From contig NZ_MQUS01000028.1 in assembly GCF_001953885.1 (NCBI RefSeq), forward strand, positions 14,535 through 78,534: a DNA stretch of 64,000 nucleotides, written 5' to 3'. The translations under genes were made by a program, and so were the position numbers. The DNA is from Streptomyces sp. IMTB 2501. Its GTDB lineage: Bacteria > Actinomycetota > Actinomycetes > Streptomycetales > Streptomycetaceae. A model generated the notes under the pieces. It saw only the letters and a program-made list of their open reading frames with translations, did not search any database and had not been told where the DNA came from. Each line of letters starts with the position of its first letter. The first letter of the stretch is position 1. Positions 10,557 to 18,619 of this stretch are shown piece after piece.

Positions 10557-10889
10557 GCCCTTCGCGCACCGCCCTGCCGCCTCGGCCGGGCTTCCCGCAT
10601 CGCGTCACCCCCGTGGACGCGATGCGGCGGCCCCGACGCGGCGGGGGGTGCCAGGCCGGGGCCACTCCGGGTGTCCCCGGACACCTGGGGAAGCGGGATC
10701 AACGATGCCGTGGCGTGATCCGGCCCACCACCTTCAGCTTGTTGCAATGCGAGGGGTGGAGCATGGTCGATACCCGCACATAACGGTGTTTTGCGACAGC
10801 CCTGTTGGAGTGAGCCGTGTTGCGGACCCGGTCGGCGCCGCGCATAGTTGCGCTGCGGAAGTGGCAGCACACCGGGGGTGAAATGCACG
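10557..10889. other. Intergenic region before the first LuxR-type regulator
   Basis: 333 bases. It holds the hairpin at 10595-10627 and, further on, less GC-rich sequence (CACATAACGGTGTTTTGCGACAG) that probably contains the regulator promoter. No reading frame is convincing. Two loosely similar GTGTTxxGCG segments (10787 and 10818 areas) may be half sites. Confidence 0.5.
10595..10627 (+). terminator. Terminator hairpin after the sugar-binding protein gene
   Basis: Perfect 12-bp stem CCGCATCGCGTC (10595-10606) with GACGCGATGCGG (10616-10627) and a 9-nt loop, 38 bases after the stop codon. No U tract. Confidence 0.7.
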
Positions 10890-11936
10890 ATGGCCGGGCG
10901 CGGGGCGGAGCAGCATCCACACGGCGCCGACCGACTGTGCGCGGCCGGGGATCGGGTGTACTCACGGGCCGTACGCCGCGGGCGTGTGCCCCGCACTGAT
11001 GCCGAGGCGGTGCCCTGCCTGCTGGAGCTGGCCCTGCTGCACCCGGACCCGGACGACATGGACTGGCTGGTGCCGACCTCCCCGCAGGAGGTCATGACCA
11101 GGCTGCTGCGCGGGGTCTACGACGAGGTCAGCGAGAGCCAGCGCCGGGTGGGCTCGGCGGTGGCCGCCTTCGAGTGGTACGCCGGTCTCGGCCGCCAGCT
11201 GGGTGCTCTGGCCGCACCGGCCGAGGGCAGCGCGATCCGGGTGCTGGACGGGCTCTCCCGGATCCAGGCCGCGATGGACGAGGCGACCGAGGCGTGCACC
11301 ACCGAGGTCCTCACCGTGCAGCCCGGTGGCATCCGCCGGGAGGCCGAGCTGACCGAGGGGCTGCACCGGGCGCTGGCCCTGCGCGGCCGGGGCGTGCGTA
11401 TGCGCGACCTGTACACGCACGTGGCCCGGCACGGGCAGGGGCTGCTCAACTACCTGGAGCTGATGGGCGACACGGTCGAGGCCAGGACGCTGGACGAGGT
11501 GATCGACCGCCTGATCCTGTTCGACCGTACGGTGGCCTTCATCCCCGCCAACGCCGACCGCACGATGGCCCTGGAACTGCGCCATCCGGCCCTCGTGGAG
11601 TACCTGGTGACGGTCTTCGAGCGACTGTGGCGCCTCGCGATCCCCCTGACGGCCCCCCTCCCCGACACCGGCATCGAGGGCATCTCGCACCGCGAGCAGT
11701 CCATCGCCGCGCTGCTCGCCGAGGGCCACCAGGACGCGGTCATCGCCGAACGGCTCGGCATCAGCGTGCGCACCTGCCGTGCGCACATCGCCCGCCTGTC
11801 GGAGACCCTCGGCGCCGCCAGCCGCACCCAACTGGGCGTGCGGATCGCCCAGGTCGGCCTGGACGGCCACCGCGGCCGCGCCCTGCCGGCCGGCGCGTTC
11901 ACGGCTCCTGATCAAGAATCCCCGAGCGTGCGATGA
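10890..11936 (+). CDS. LuxR-type HTH regulator with TrmB/PLD-like sensor region, paralogue 1
   Basis: 348 residues. The N terminus carries a family motif shared with two neighbours: CAAGDRVYSRAVRRGRVP then AVPCLLELALLHPDPDDMDWL. A central region (LDGLSRIQAAMDEATEACTTEVLTVQPGG, then DLYTHVARH, IDRLILFDRTVAFIP and ELRHPALVEYL) resembles the effector domains of TrmB-like regulators. The C terminus has a LuxR/NarL-type helix-turn-helix (ISHREQSIAALLAEGHQDAVIAERLGISVRTCRAHI). The ATG at 10890 follows GGGGGTG. It faces and overlaps by 38 bases the 3' end of paralogue 2 on the other strand. Ligand and targets are unknown; a role in controlling the neighbouring DSSW-peptide operon is an inference from proximity. 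Confidence 0.85.
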   Translation: MAGRGAEQHPHGADRLCAAGDRVYSRAVRRGRVPRTDAEAVPCLLELALLHPDPDDMDWLVPTSPQEVMTRLLRGVYDEVSESQRRVGSAVAAFEWYAGLGRQLGALAAPAEGSAIRVLDGLSRIQAAMDEATEACTTEVLTVQPGGIRREAELTEGLHRALALRGRGVRMRDLYTHVARHGQGLLNYLELMGDTVEARTLDEVIDRLILFDRTVAFIPANADRTMALELRHPALVEYLVTVFERLWRLAIPLTAPLPDTGIEGISHREQSIAALLAEGHQDAVIAERLGISVRTCRAHIARLSETLGAASRTQLGVRIAQVGLDGHRGRALPAGAFTAPDQESPSVR

Positions 11937-12897
11937 GATAGCCCAGCTGGGCCCGGCTGTCGCTGCCGAGGGTGGCCGCGAGCTTGGCGATGTGCAGCCG
12001 GGCGGTGCGGACGTTCATACCGAGGCGGTCGGCGATGACGGCGTCCGTGTGGCCCTCGACCAGCAGGGCCGCGATGGCGCGCTGGCGGGGCGTGACGCCG
12101 TCCACCGACGGCGGCTGCACCGCCTTCGGGAACATCGGCGTGGCCAGCCGCCAGAGCCGGTCGAAGGTCGTGACGAAGTACTTGATCAGGGCCGGGTGGC
12201 GGACCTCCAGGGCGAGGCTGCCGTCCTCGTTCGCGGGGACGAAGGCGACCTTGCGGTCGATGACGATGAGCCGGTCCGGCACCTCGTCGAGGCTGCGGGC
12301 CTCGGTGTCGCCGTGCCGGAAGTGCTCCAACGGCCCGTACACGAGCGGCACATGGCGCACGGTGTGCTGGTAGAGGATGCGGATCCGCCCGCCGCGGTCC
12401 AGCAGGGCCCGGTCGCGCGGGAAGGCGGTGTCGCGGGCCGCCTCGCCGCGGGCGCCGATGAGGCCGGAGTGCGGCTGAATGGTGAGGGACTCCTGGGTGG
12501 CGTCGACCATCGCGTCGGTGATGGCCCGGTTGATCTGCTCGGTGCCGCTCAGCAGGCGCAGCATCGAGGTGCCGCCACCGGCGCCGGCGCCGGGTGTCCG
12601 CTGCCGTACGTCGATCCGCATGAGCGGCTCGAACCGCGCCACCAGCCGGTCCTCGCGTCGACGTTCCTCGGCGACGCGGGCCGCGGAGGTGCGCAGCAGC
12701 CGGTGCAGGGCCGCGGCCGGCGCCACCGGTTCGAGCAGTCCGAGGTCGTCGAGGGCGGGGTGGAGCAGGCCGAAGTCGGTCAGACAGGGCACGTCGGCGG
12801 CGTCGGTGACGGGGATCCGTCCGTCGCGCAGGGCGCGTTCGTACACCTCCTGGCCGGCGGTGCACAGCTCCTCCACACCGTGCTCCCGATGCGTCAC
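11899..12897 (-). CDS. LuxR-type HTH regulator with TrmB/PLD-like sensor region, paralogue 2
   Basis: 332 residues with the same layout as its neighbours: CTAGQEVYERALRDGRIP and DVPCLTDFGLLHPALDDLG at the N terminus, a central MLRLLSGTEQINRAITDAMVDATQESLTIQPH region with LYQHTVRHVP and PDRLIVIDRKVAFVP, and a C-terminal HTH (VTPRQRAIAALLVEGHTDAVIADRLGMNVRTARLHIAKLAATLG). The GTG at 12897 follows GGGAGGGTGAGCGC. It lies 61 bases downstream of paralogue 3 on the same strand, so the two may be co-transcribed. Its start codon overlaps the end of a short frame that looks like the N-terminal motif of yet another copy. Confidence 0.85.
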   Translation of the reverse strand: MTHREHGVEELCTAGQEVYERALRDGRIPVTDAADVPCLTDFGLLHPALDDLGLLEPVAPAAALHRLLRTSAARVAEERRREDRLVARFEPLMRIDVRQRTPGAGAGGGTSMLRLLSGTEQINRAITDAMVDATQESLTIQPHSGLIGARGEAARDTAFPRDRALLDRGGRIRILYQHTVRHVPLVYGPLEHFRHGDTEARSLDEVPDRLIVIDRKVAFVPANEDGSLALEVRHPALIKYFVTTFDRLWRLATPMFPKAVQPPSVDGVTPRQRAIAALLVEGHTDAVIADRLGMNVRTARLHIAKLAATLGSDSRAQLGYLIARSGILDQEP

Positions 12898-12956
12898 GCG
12901 CTCACCCTCCCGTCGCGCAGGGCGCGGCCGTACAGTTCCGGTCCCGTTTCGCCGGG
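12894..12956 (-). pseudogene. Remnant N-terminal motif of a fourth LuxR-type paralogue
   Basis: Between paralogues 3 and 2, one frame reads TPGETGPELYGRALRDGRVSA then stop. This aligns with the conserved N-terminal motif of the three regulators (CTAGQEVYERALRDGRIP, CEDGRRLYGNALRTGRLA, CAAGDRVYSRAVRRGRVP). It has no start codon and no continuation, so it looks like debris from tandem duplication and deletion. Confidence 0.55.
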
Positions 12957-12958
12957 TG

Positions 12959-13942
12959 TCAGAGGTCCTGCTCCAGCATCCCCGACTGCGCGATGAGGAA
13001 GCCGAGTTGGGCCCGGCTGCCGCTGCCCAGCGCGGTGGCGAGCTTGGCGATGTGGGCCCGGCAGGTGCGTACGTTCATGCCCAGCCGCCGGGCGATGGCC
13101 TCGTCGACGTGCCCCTCGACCAGGAGCTTGGCGATGGAGTGCTGGATCTCCGTGATGCCGTCGGGGGCGGTCTCGTAGGGGGCGCCGGCGCTCAGTGGGA
13201 CCGCGCGGGCCCACATGAACTCGAAGACCTTGATCAGATAGCGGACGAGCCCCGGGTGCCGGAGTTCCAGGGCGATCTCCCCGTCGTCGCGCGTCGGGAT
13301 GAAGGCCACGGTCTCGTCGCAGATGATCAGCCGTTCGACGAGTTCGTCGATGGTGCGGTACTCCACCTTGCCGTCGGTGAACTGGGCCACGTACGCCAGC
13401 GTCTCCGGGCTGTAGCGGGCCGGGTGCTGGTACAGCGTCCTTATGCGGCAGCCGCGTTCGATCAGCGGGCGGTCGCGCTCCAGCGCCTTGGTGAGGGTCT
13501 GTTCGAGCCGCCGGCGGCTCGGCTGCACGGTGAGCATCTCGGTCTGGCACTGGGTCGTGGCCAGATCCAGTGCCGCGTTGATCCGGTCGAGGCCTTCCAG
13601 CACGGTGATCGAGTGCGTGGACGACGTCGGCTGGGCGCTGATGCTCATGAACGGCTCGAAAGCATCGGCCAGTTCGATTGACTGCCGCCTGCGCTGGTTG
13701 ATCTCGTGCTCGATCGGGTTGAGCCGCTGGGCCAGGGCGATCGAGGGGGGTACCGGGCGCAGCCAGTTCGGGTCGTCGGGGTCGGGATGCAGGAGGGCGA
13801 ACTCCATCAAACACGGCGCGGGTTCCACATCCGCACGGGCCAGTCGTCCCGTCCGGAGAGCGTTCCCATAAAGGCGGCGCCCGTCCTCGCACAGGTCGGT
13901 CAGCCCGTGGGGATGTGTCCGCTTAGTCTCATTTATCGCCAA
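12959..13942 (-). CDS. LuxR-type HTH regulator with TrmB/PLD-like sensor region, paralogue 3
   Basis: 327 residues. N-terminal motif CEDGRRLYGNALRTGRLA then APCLMEFALLHPDPDDPNWL; central part VLEGLDRINAALDLATTQCQTEMLTVQPS, TLYQHPARYSPETLAY, ERLIICDETVAFIPTRDD; C-terminal HTH GITEIQHSIAKLLVEGHVDEAIARRLGMNVRTCRAHIAKLATALG. The only start giving the family's N-terminal length is TTG at 13942 with GGTGGAG just upstream, so the exact start is uncertain. It is divergent from the DSSW-peptide operon, with a 14/16 palindrome between them, which makes it the best candidate regulator of that operon. Confidence 0.82.
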   Translation of the reverse strand: MAINETKRTHPHGLTDLCEDGRRLYGNALRTGRLARADVEPAPCLMEFALLHPDPDDPNWLRPVPPSIALAQRLNPIEHEINQRRRQSIELADAFEPFMSISAQPTSSTHSITVLEGLDRINAALDLATTQCQTEMLTVQPSRRRLEQTLTKALERDRPLIERGCRIRTLYQHPARYSPETLAYVAQFTDGKVEYRTIDELVERLIICDETVAFIPTRDDGEIALELRHPGLVRYLIKVFEFMWARAVPLSAGAPYETAPDGITEIQHSIAKLLVEGHVDEAIARRLGMNVRTCRAHIAKLATALGSGSRAQLGFLIAQSGMLEQDL

Positions 13943-13959
13943 ATCTCCACCCCCCAGGG

Positions 13960-13975
13960 TCCTGAACGTGCAGGA
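13960..13975. promoter_or_regulatory. Near-perfect 16-bp palindrome between paralogue 3 and the DSSW-peptide gene
   Basis: TCCTGAACGTGCAGGA is identical to its reverse complement at 14 of 16 positions. It is centred in the divergent promoter region, 18 bases from the regulator's start and 80 bases before the peptide gene, as expected for an operator serving both. Confidence 0.5.
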
Positions 13976-14055
13976 ACATGATGCATCGATTGTGTGGCCA
14001 TGACGTGCCGGAATGGGCCATCGTCGTATTCGGACGGGGGAGAGGTGACCTTCAA

Positions 14056-14310
14056 ATGAGGACGAAGCCGACTATGCATAAGAGAATGCTTCGCTCGGCG
14101 CTTGTCGCCGCCTTCTCCGCCGCACTGGCCTTCGGGGCGCTGACCGGCCACGCGGGGACGAAGAGTGATGTCGCGCAGGACAGCAGTTGGCGCGTGGCTG
14201 CCGCCGGTTCGGGTGACAGCAGTTGGGTGATCGCGGCATCCGATGTCCCGGGTGACAGTTCGTGGGTCGCCCCGAGCCCGAGTGACAGCAGCTGGATCGT
14301 GCAGTCATGA
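14056..14310 (+). CDS. Secreted small protein with four DSSW repeats
   Basis: 84 residues. Basic N region (MRTKPTMHKRMLRS) and hydrophobic core (ALVAAFSAALAFGALTG) form a Sec-type signal peptide with probable cleavage around residues 33-36 (HAG-TK). The remaining ~48 residues carry DSSW four times, at 42-45, 54-57, 67-70 and 77-80, each followed by a hydrophobic pair (RV, VI, VA, IV) and separated by Gly/Ser/Ala/Pro linkers. The ATG at 14056 follows AGAGGTG by eight bases. The stop codon overlaps the next gene's ATG (ATGA). I recognise no family. The repeat layout resembles a multi-core precursor or a small secreted signal, but that is inference. Confidence 0.75.
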   Translation: MRTKPTMHKRMLRSALVAAFSAALAFGALTGHAGTKSDVAQDSSWRVAAAGSGDSSWVIAASDVPGDSSWVAPSPSDSSWIVQS

Positions 14311-14642
14311 CCACTCCACCCGACGATCGTTCCTTCCGCCGCGAAATGGCCACGGCATACCGCTCCGGCTGGCACTTCATCGACCTGGTCACCGCCATCC
14401 CCCACAGTGGTGACTCGCTGATGGTGACCGTGTTCGGTGAGCCGGTCGTCGTGACGCGGAACGAGGACGAGGACGTGCAGGCGTACCGGTGCCTGCGCAA
14501 GCCGCGGGGCGCGCCCCAGCCGGTGCGGTGTGCCGTCCGGTACGGAATGATCTTTGTGAATCTTGACCAGCGGGACCACCGGCTTGCCGAGCCGGCGGAC
14601 CAGGACGTGAGGACCATCTCGGCCACCCCCCGCAGTGCCTGA
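14307..14642 (+). CDS. Small Rieske-like protein with both His ligands replaced by Arg
   Basis: 111 residues, translationally coupled to the DSSW-peptide gene (ATGA). The order WHFIDLVTAI, LMVTVFGEPVVVTRNEDEDVQAY, RCLRKPRG, RCAVRYGMIFVNL follows the Rieske domain of ring-hydroxylating oxygenases. In a Rieske centre the cluster is held by CxH and CxxH; here the corresponding positions read C62-L-R64 and C75-A-V-R78. Either the cluster is lost, or it is held by Cys and Arg. No catalytic domain follows, and there is no signal peptide. It is probably cytosolic; it could act on or with the peptide precursor, but nothing in the sequence proves this. Confidence 0.7.
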   Translation: MTTPPDDRSFRREMATAYRSGWHFIDLVTAIPHSGDSLMVTVFGEPVVVTRNEDEDVQAYRCLRKPRGAPQPVRCAVRYGMIFVNLDQRDHRLAEPADQDVRTISATPRSA

Positions 14643-14685
14643 CGCGATTCCCCCGTCGTAAAAGATCGCTCAGGTGCTTCCCCCC

Positions 14686-14726
14686 GCAGCGGCGTCACCG
14701 TGACCTGAACACGGTGACGCCGCTGC
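14686..14726. terminator. Strong bidirectional terminator hairpin
   Basis: Perfect 17-bp stem GCAGCGGCGTCACCGTG (14686-14702) and CACGGTGACGCCGCTGC (14710-14726) with a 7-nt loop. It lies between convergent genes and ends the DSSW/Rieske-like operon. Confidence 0.9.
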
Positions 14727-14789
14727 AGTTTGCGGGGATATGTATGGGTATGGATGTGCTGCCATGGTGGCTGAAATTTTTCGGTCATC

Positions 14790-15182
14790 TCAGCCGTTCC
14801 CCAGCGCTCGTTCCACCGCGATCTCGATCACCACGCGCGCCGGATTCGGCCTCGGTGCCCGTTCGTAGCGCTCGGCATAGCGCCGCACCGCCTCGGCGAC
14901 CCGTTCCGGTTCCGTCCTCACCCGTGCGCGCCCTTCCAGCGTCGCCCAGCGCCGGCCGGCCACCTGGCACACCGCCACCCGGGCGCCCTCGGGCCCGGCC
15001 GCGCGCACATGCCGCACCTTCGCGCTGGTCCCCGCGGTGATCACTCTGGCCAGTCCGGCCTCCGGGTCGTACGTCACCCCCACCGGCACCACATGCGGGC
15101 TGCCGTCGGGACGGAGCGTCGTCAGGGTGCACAGGTGGCGTTCTCGCCAGAACTCCAGGTACTGCTCAGAGTGGATCGCCAT
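14790..15182 (-). CDS. PPOX-class (F420/FMN-dependent) enzyme
   Basis: 130 residues of the split beta-barrel pyridoxamine-phosphate-oxidase fold: LCTLTTLRPDGSPHVVPVGVTYDP near the N terminus, AKVRHVRAAGPEGARVAVCQVAGRRWATLEGRARV in the middle and RVVIEIAVER at the end. These actinobacterial proteins usually bind F420 or FMN and reduce small organic molecules or act in redox protection. The ATG at 15182 (MAIHSEQY) is chosen over an ATG nine bases upstream. It is divergent from clpB and shares its operator region. Confidence 0.8.
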   Translation of the reverse strand: MAIHSEQYLEFWRERHLCTLTTLRPDGSPHVVPVGVTYDPEAGLARVITAGTSAKVRHVRAAGPEGARVAVCQVAGRRWATLEGRARVRTEPERVAEAVRRYAERYERAPRPNPARVVIEIAVERALGNG

Positions 15183-15219
15183 GCCCCGCAACCTAGCCCC
15201 CGCACGGCTTCCCGCCTAC

Positions 15220-15240
15220 CTTGAGCGGAATAGACTCAAC
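15220..15240. promoter_or_regulatory. HspR operator (HAIR) upstream of clpB
   Basis: CTTGAGC-GGAATAG-ACTCAAC, 12 of 14 arm matches to the HAIR consensus, 59 bases before the clpB start codon. A further partial CTTAAGT lies at 15254. Confidence 0.85.
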
Positions 15241-15299
15241 TTTGTGTACGCTGCTTAAGTCAGCAGTGGAGAGTGTGGCCGAGGAGGAGAACGGACGAC

Positions 15300-17897
15300 G
15301 TGGACGCCGAGCTGACCAACAGGAGCCGGGACGCGATCAACACGGCGAGCAACCGGGCCGTGACCGAGGGGCACGCGGACCTCACCCCTGCTCACCTGCT
15401 CCTGGCCCTGCTCCAGGGGCAGGACAACGAGAACATCATCGATCTGCTCGCGGCCGTCGACGCCGACCAGGCGGCCGTGCGCGCCGGTGCGGAAAAGCTG
15501 CTGGCCGCGCTGCCCAGCGTGACCGGATCCACGGTTGCGCCCCCGCAGCCGAGCCGTGAGCTTCTCGCCGTGCTCGCCGACGCCGGCGAGCGCGCCAAGG
15601 ACCTCGGTGACGACTACCTGTCGACCGAGTATCTGCTGATCGGCATCGCCGCCAAGGGCGGAACCGCCGGTGAGCTGCTGGCAGGCCAGGGCGCCGACGC
15701 GAAGAAGCTGCTGGAGGCCTTCAAGAAGGCCAGGGGAGGACGCCGCGTGACCACCGCCGATCCCGAGGGCCAGTACAAGGCCCTGGAGAAGTTCGGCACC
15801 GACTTCACCGCCGCCGCCCGCGAGGGCCGGCTGGATCCGGTCATCGGGCGGGACCAGGAGATCCGGCGGGTCGTGCAGGTGCTGAGCCGGAGGACCAAGA
15901 ACAACCCCGTGCTCATCGGTGAGCCCGGCGTCGGCAAGACCGCCGTGGTGGAAGGGCTCGCGCAGCGGATCGTCAAGGGGGACGTGCCCGAGTCGCTGAA
16001 GGACAAGCGGCTCGTCGCGCTCGACCTCGGTGCCATGGTCGCCGGTGCCAAGTACCGCGGTGAGTTCGAGGAGCGGCTCAAGGCCGTCCTCGCCGAGATC
16101 AAGGGCTCGGACGGGCAGATCATCACCTTCATCGACGAGCTGCACACCGTCGTCGGGGCCGGCGCCGGCGGCGACTCCGCGATGGACGCGGGCAACATGC
16201 TCAAGCCCATGCTGGCCCGCGGTGAGCTGCGTATGGTCGGCGCGACCACGCTGGACGAGTACCGGGAGCGGATCGAGAAGGACCCCGCACTGGAGCGCCG
16301 CTTCCAGCAGGTGCTGGTCGCCGAGCCGACCGTCGAGGACACCGTCGCGATCCTGCGCGGTCTCAAGGGCCGGTACGAGGCCCACCACAAGGTGCAGATC
16401 GCCGACAGCGCGCTGGTGGCCGCCGCGACCCTCTCCGACCGCTACATCACCTCCCGCTTCCTGCCCGACAAGGCCATCGACCTGGTCGACGAGGCCGCCT
16501 CCCGCCTCCGCATGGAGATCGACTCGTCCCCCGTCGAGATCGACGAACTCCAGCGCGCCGTCGACCGGTTGAAGATGGAGGAGCTGGCGATCGGCAAGGA
16601 GACCGACCCCGCCTCGCTCGCCCGGCTGGAGAAGCTGCGCCGCGACCTCGCGGACAAGGAGGAGGAGCTGCGGGGCCTGACCGCCCGCTGGGAGAAGGAG
16701 AAGCAGTCCCTCAACCGGGTCGGCGAGCTGAAGGAGCGCCTGGACGACCTGCGCGGCCAGGCCGAACGCGCCCAGCGCGACGGCGACTTCGACACCGCCG
16801 CCAAGCTGCTCTACGGCGAGATCCCGCAGCTGGAGAAGGAGCTGGAGGCCGCCTCCGAGGCCGAGGAGGAGGCGGCCAAGGACACGATGGTCAAGGACGA
16901 GGTCGGCTCGGACGACATCGCCGACGTCGTCGCCGCCTGGACCGGCATCCCGGCCGGCCGTCTCCTGGAGGGCGAGACACAGAAATTGCTGCGCATGGAG
17001 GACGAGCTGGGCCGGCGGCTCATCGGCCAGACCGAGGCCGTACGGGCCGTGAGCGACGCCGTACGGCGCTCCCGCGCGGGCATCGCCGACCCCGACCGCC
17101 CCACCGGCTCCTTCCTCTTCCTCGGCCCGACCGGTGTCGGCAAGACCGAACTCGCCAAGGCGCTCGCCGACTTCCTCTTCGACGACGAGCGGGCCATGGT
17201 CCGCATCGACATGTCCGAGTACAGCGAGAAGCACAGCGTGGCCCGCCTGGTCGGCGCGCCCCCCGGGTACGTCGGGTACGAGGAGGGCGGCCAGCTGACG
17301 GAGGCGGTGCGCCGCCGCCCGTACACCGTCGTTCTGCTGGACGAGGTGGAGAAGGCCCACCCGGAGGTCTTCGACATCCTGCTCCAGGTGCTGGACGACG
17401 GCCGCCTGACGGACGGTCAGGGCCGCACGGTCGACTTCCGCAACACCATCCTGGTGCTCACCTCCAACCTGGGCAGCCAGTACCTGGTCGAGCCGACGAC
17501 CAGCGAGCACGAGAAGAAGGAGCAGGTCCTGGAGGTCGTACGGGCCTCCTTCAAGCCGGAGTTCCTCAACCGGCTCGACGACCTGGTCGTCTTCTCGGCG
17601 CTGACCCAGCCCGAGCTGGAGCGGATCGCGCAGCTCCAGATCGACCGCCTGGGCAGGCGGCTCGCCGAGCGCCGGCTCACCCTGGAGGTCACCCCCGAGG
17701 CGCTGGCCTGGCTCGCCGAGGAGGGGAACGACCCGGCCTACGGCGCCCGCCCGCTGCGCCGCCTCGTCCAGACCGCCATCGGCGACCGCCTCGCCAAGGA
17801 GATCCTCTCCGGCGAGGTCAAGGACGGCGACACGGTCCGCGTCGACCGTTTCGGCGAGGGACTTCTGGTGGGCCCGTCGACCGGGAAGACGCTCTAG
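15300..17897 (+). CDS. clpB: ATP-dependent disaggregase ClpB (Hsp100)
   Basis: 865 residues. The N domain ([33 protein letters not shown]) is followed by NBD1 with Walker A GEPGVGKT and Walker B TFIDELH, and a coiled-coil middle domain (about residues 400-520) typical of ClpB rather than ClpA/C. NBD2 has GPTGVGKT and [14 protein letters not shown], then a C-terminal D2-small domain. It works with DnaK/DnaJ to solubilise aggregates. The GTG at 15300 follows GAGGAGGAGAACGGACGAC; a GTG at 15273 is in frame but sits before the RBS. The HAIR element upstream places it in the HspR regulon with dnaK. Confidence 0.97.
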   Translation: MDAELTNRSRDAINTASNRAVTEGHADLTPAHLLLALLQGQDNENIIDLLAAVDADQAAVRAGAEKLLAALPSVTGSTVAPPQPSRELLAVLADAGERAKDLGDDYLSTEYLLIGIAAKGGTAGELLAGQGADAKKLLEAFKKARGGRRVTTADPEGQYKALEKFGTDFTAAAREGRLDPVIGRDQEIRRVVQVLSRRTKNNPVLIGEPGVGKTAVVEGLAQRIVKGDVPESLKDKRLVALDLGAMVAGAKYRGEFEERLKAVLAEIKGSDGQIITFIDELHTVVGAGAGGDSAMDAGNMLKPMLARGELRMVGATTLDEYRERIEKDPALERRFQQVLVAEPTVEDTVAILRGLKGRYEAHHKVQIADSALVAAATLSDRYITSRFLPDKAIDLVDEAASRLRMEIDSSPVEIDELQRAVDRLKMEELAIGKETDPASLARLEKLRRDLADKEEELRGLTARWEKEKQSLNRVGELKERLDDLRGQAERAQRDGDFDTAAKLLYGEIPQLEKELEAASEAEEEAAKDTMVKDEVGSDDIADVVAAWTGIPAGRLLEGETQKLLRMEDELGRRLIGQTEAVRAVSDAVRRSRAGIADPDRPTGSFLFLGPTGVGKTELAKALADFLFDDERAMVRIDMSEYSEKHSVARLVGAPPGYVGYEEGGQLTEAVRRRPYTVVLLDEVEKAHPEVFDILLQVLDDGRLTDGQGRTVDFRNTILVLTSNLGSQYLVEPTTSEHEKKEQVLEVVRASFKPEFLNRLDDLVVFSALTQPELERIAQLQIDRLGRRLAERRLTLEVTPEALAWLAEEGNDPAYGARPLRRLVQTAIGDRLAKEILSGEVKDGDTVRVDRFGEGLLVGPSTGKTL

Positions 17898-17922
17898 CGA
17901 GGGGTACCCGTAGGCGGAGGGT

Positions 17923-17973
17923 CCCCGGCGGCTGGAACAAAGTCAGCCCTGGGCTGACACGGGACCGCCGGGG
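17923..17973. terminator. Nested inverted repeats after clpB
   Basis: An outer 9-bp stem CCCCGGCGG/CCGCCGGGG (17923-17931, 17965-17973) encloses GTCAGCCC-T-GGGCTGAC (17942-17958). It could be a clpB terminator or, given the perfect inner palindrome, an operator for the next gene. No U tract. Confidence 0.5.
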
Positions 17974-18034
17974 CTTGCCACCCCCCTCCCCGGATGGGGG
18001 AGGATGGCGGAATCCGCATGAAGGGAAAAACACG

Positions 18035-18589
18035 GTGAGCATCGACCCGTCCTCGATTCCGAACTTCGGGGGCCAGCCCGAGCCAGAGCCCCAGGGACCG
18101 GCCGGCCCCGTCCTCCCGGATCAGGACCTTGTGAAGCAGCTCCTCGACCAGATGGAGCTGAAGTACGTCGTCGACGAGGAGGGCGACCTCGCGGCTCCGT
18201 GGGAGCAGTTCCGCACCTACTTCATGTTCCGAGGGGAGGACGAGCAGGCGGTCTTCTCGGTGCGGACCTTCTACGACCGCCCCCACAAGATCGACGAGAA
18301 GCCGCAGCTGCTGGAGTCCGTCGACGACTGGAACCGCCGCACCCTGTGGCCCAAGGTGTACACCCACACCCATGACGACGGCACGGTCCGCCTCATCGGC
18401 GAGGCCCAGATGCTGATCGGCACGGGCGTCGACATCAACCACTTCGTCTCCTCCACGGTCAGCTGGGTGCGGGCCGCGATCGAGTTCGACAAGTGGCTCG
18501 TCGAGCAGCTCGGCCTGGAGGAGGCCGTCAACGAGGCGGACAAGCCCGAGGGCGACGGCGAAGCCGGATCCGAGGGCGACGCCGAATAG
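18035..18589 (+). CDS. YbjN-domain protein
   Basis: 184 residues. A Pro/Glu-rich start (IPNFGGQPEPEPQGPAGP) is followed by a YbjN/type III chaperone-like alpha-beta fold: LVKQLLDQMELKYVVDEEGDL, YFMFRGEDEQAVFSVRTF, ESVDDWNRRTLWPKVYTHT, VRLIGEAQMLIGTGVDINHFV, IEFDKWLVEQLGLEEAV. A short acidic tail follows. The GTG at 18035 follows AAGGGA by eight bases. YbjN proteins are stress-related in enterobacteria; the actinobacterial role is unknown. Its stop is 30 bases from the 3' end of the convergent gene. Confidence 0.85.
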   Translation: MSIDPSSIPNFGGQPEPEPQGPAGPVLPDQDLVKQLLDQMELKYVVDEEGDLAAPWEQFRTYFMFRGEDEQAVFSVRTFYDRPHKIDEKPQLLESVDDWNRRTLWPKVYTHTHDDGTVRLIGEAQMLIGTGVDINHFVSSTVSWVRAAIEFDKWLVEQLGLEEAVNEADKPEGDGEAGSEGDAE

Positions 18590-18619
18590 GCCCCGCACGG
18601 GGGTGAGCCCCGCCACCGC

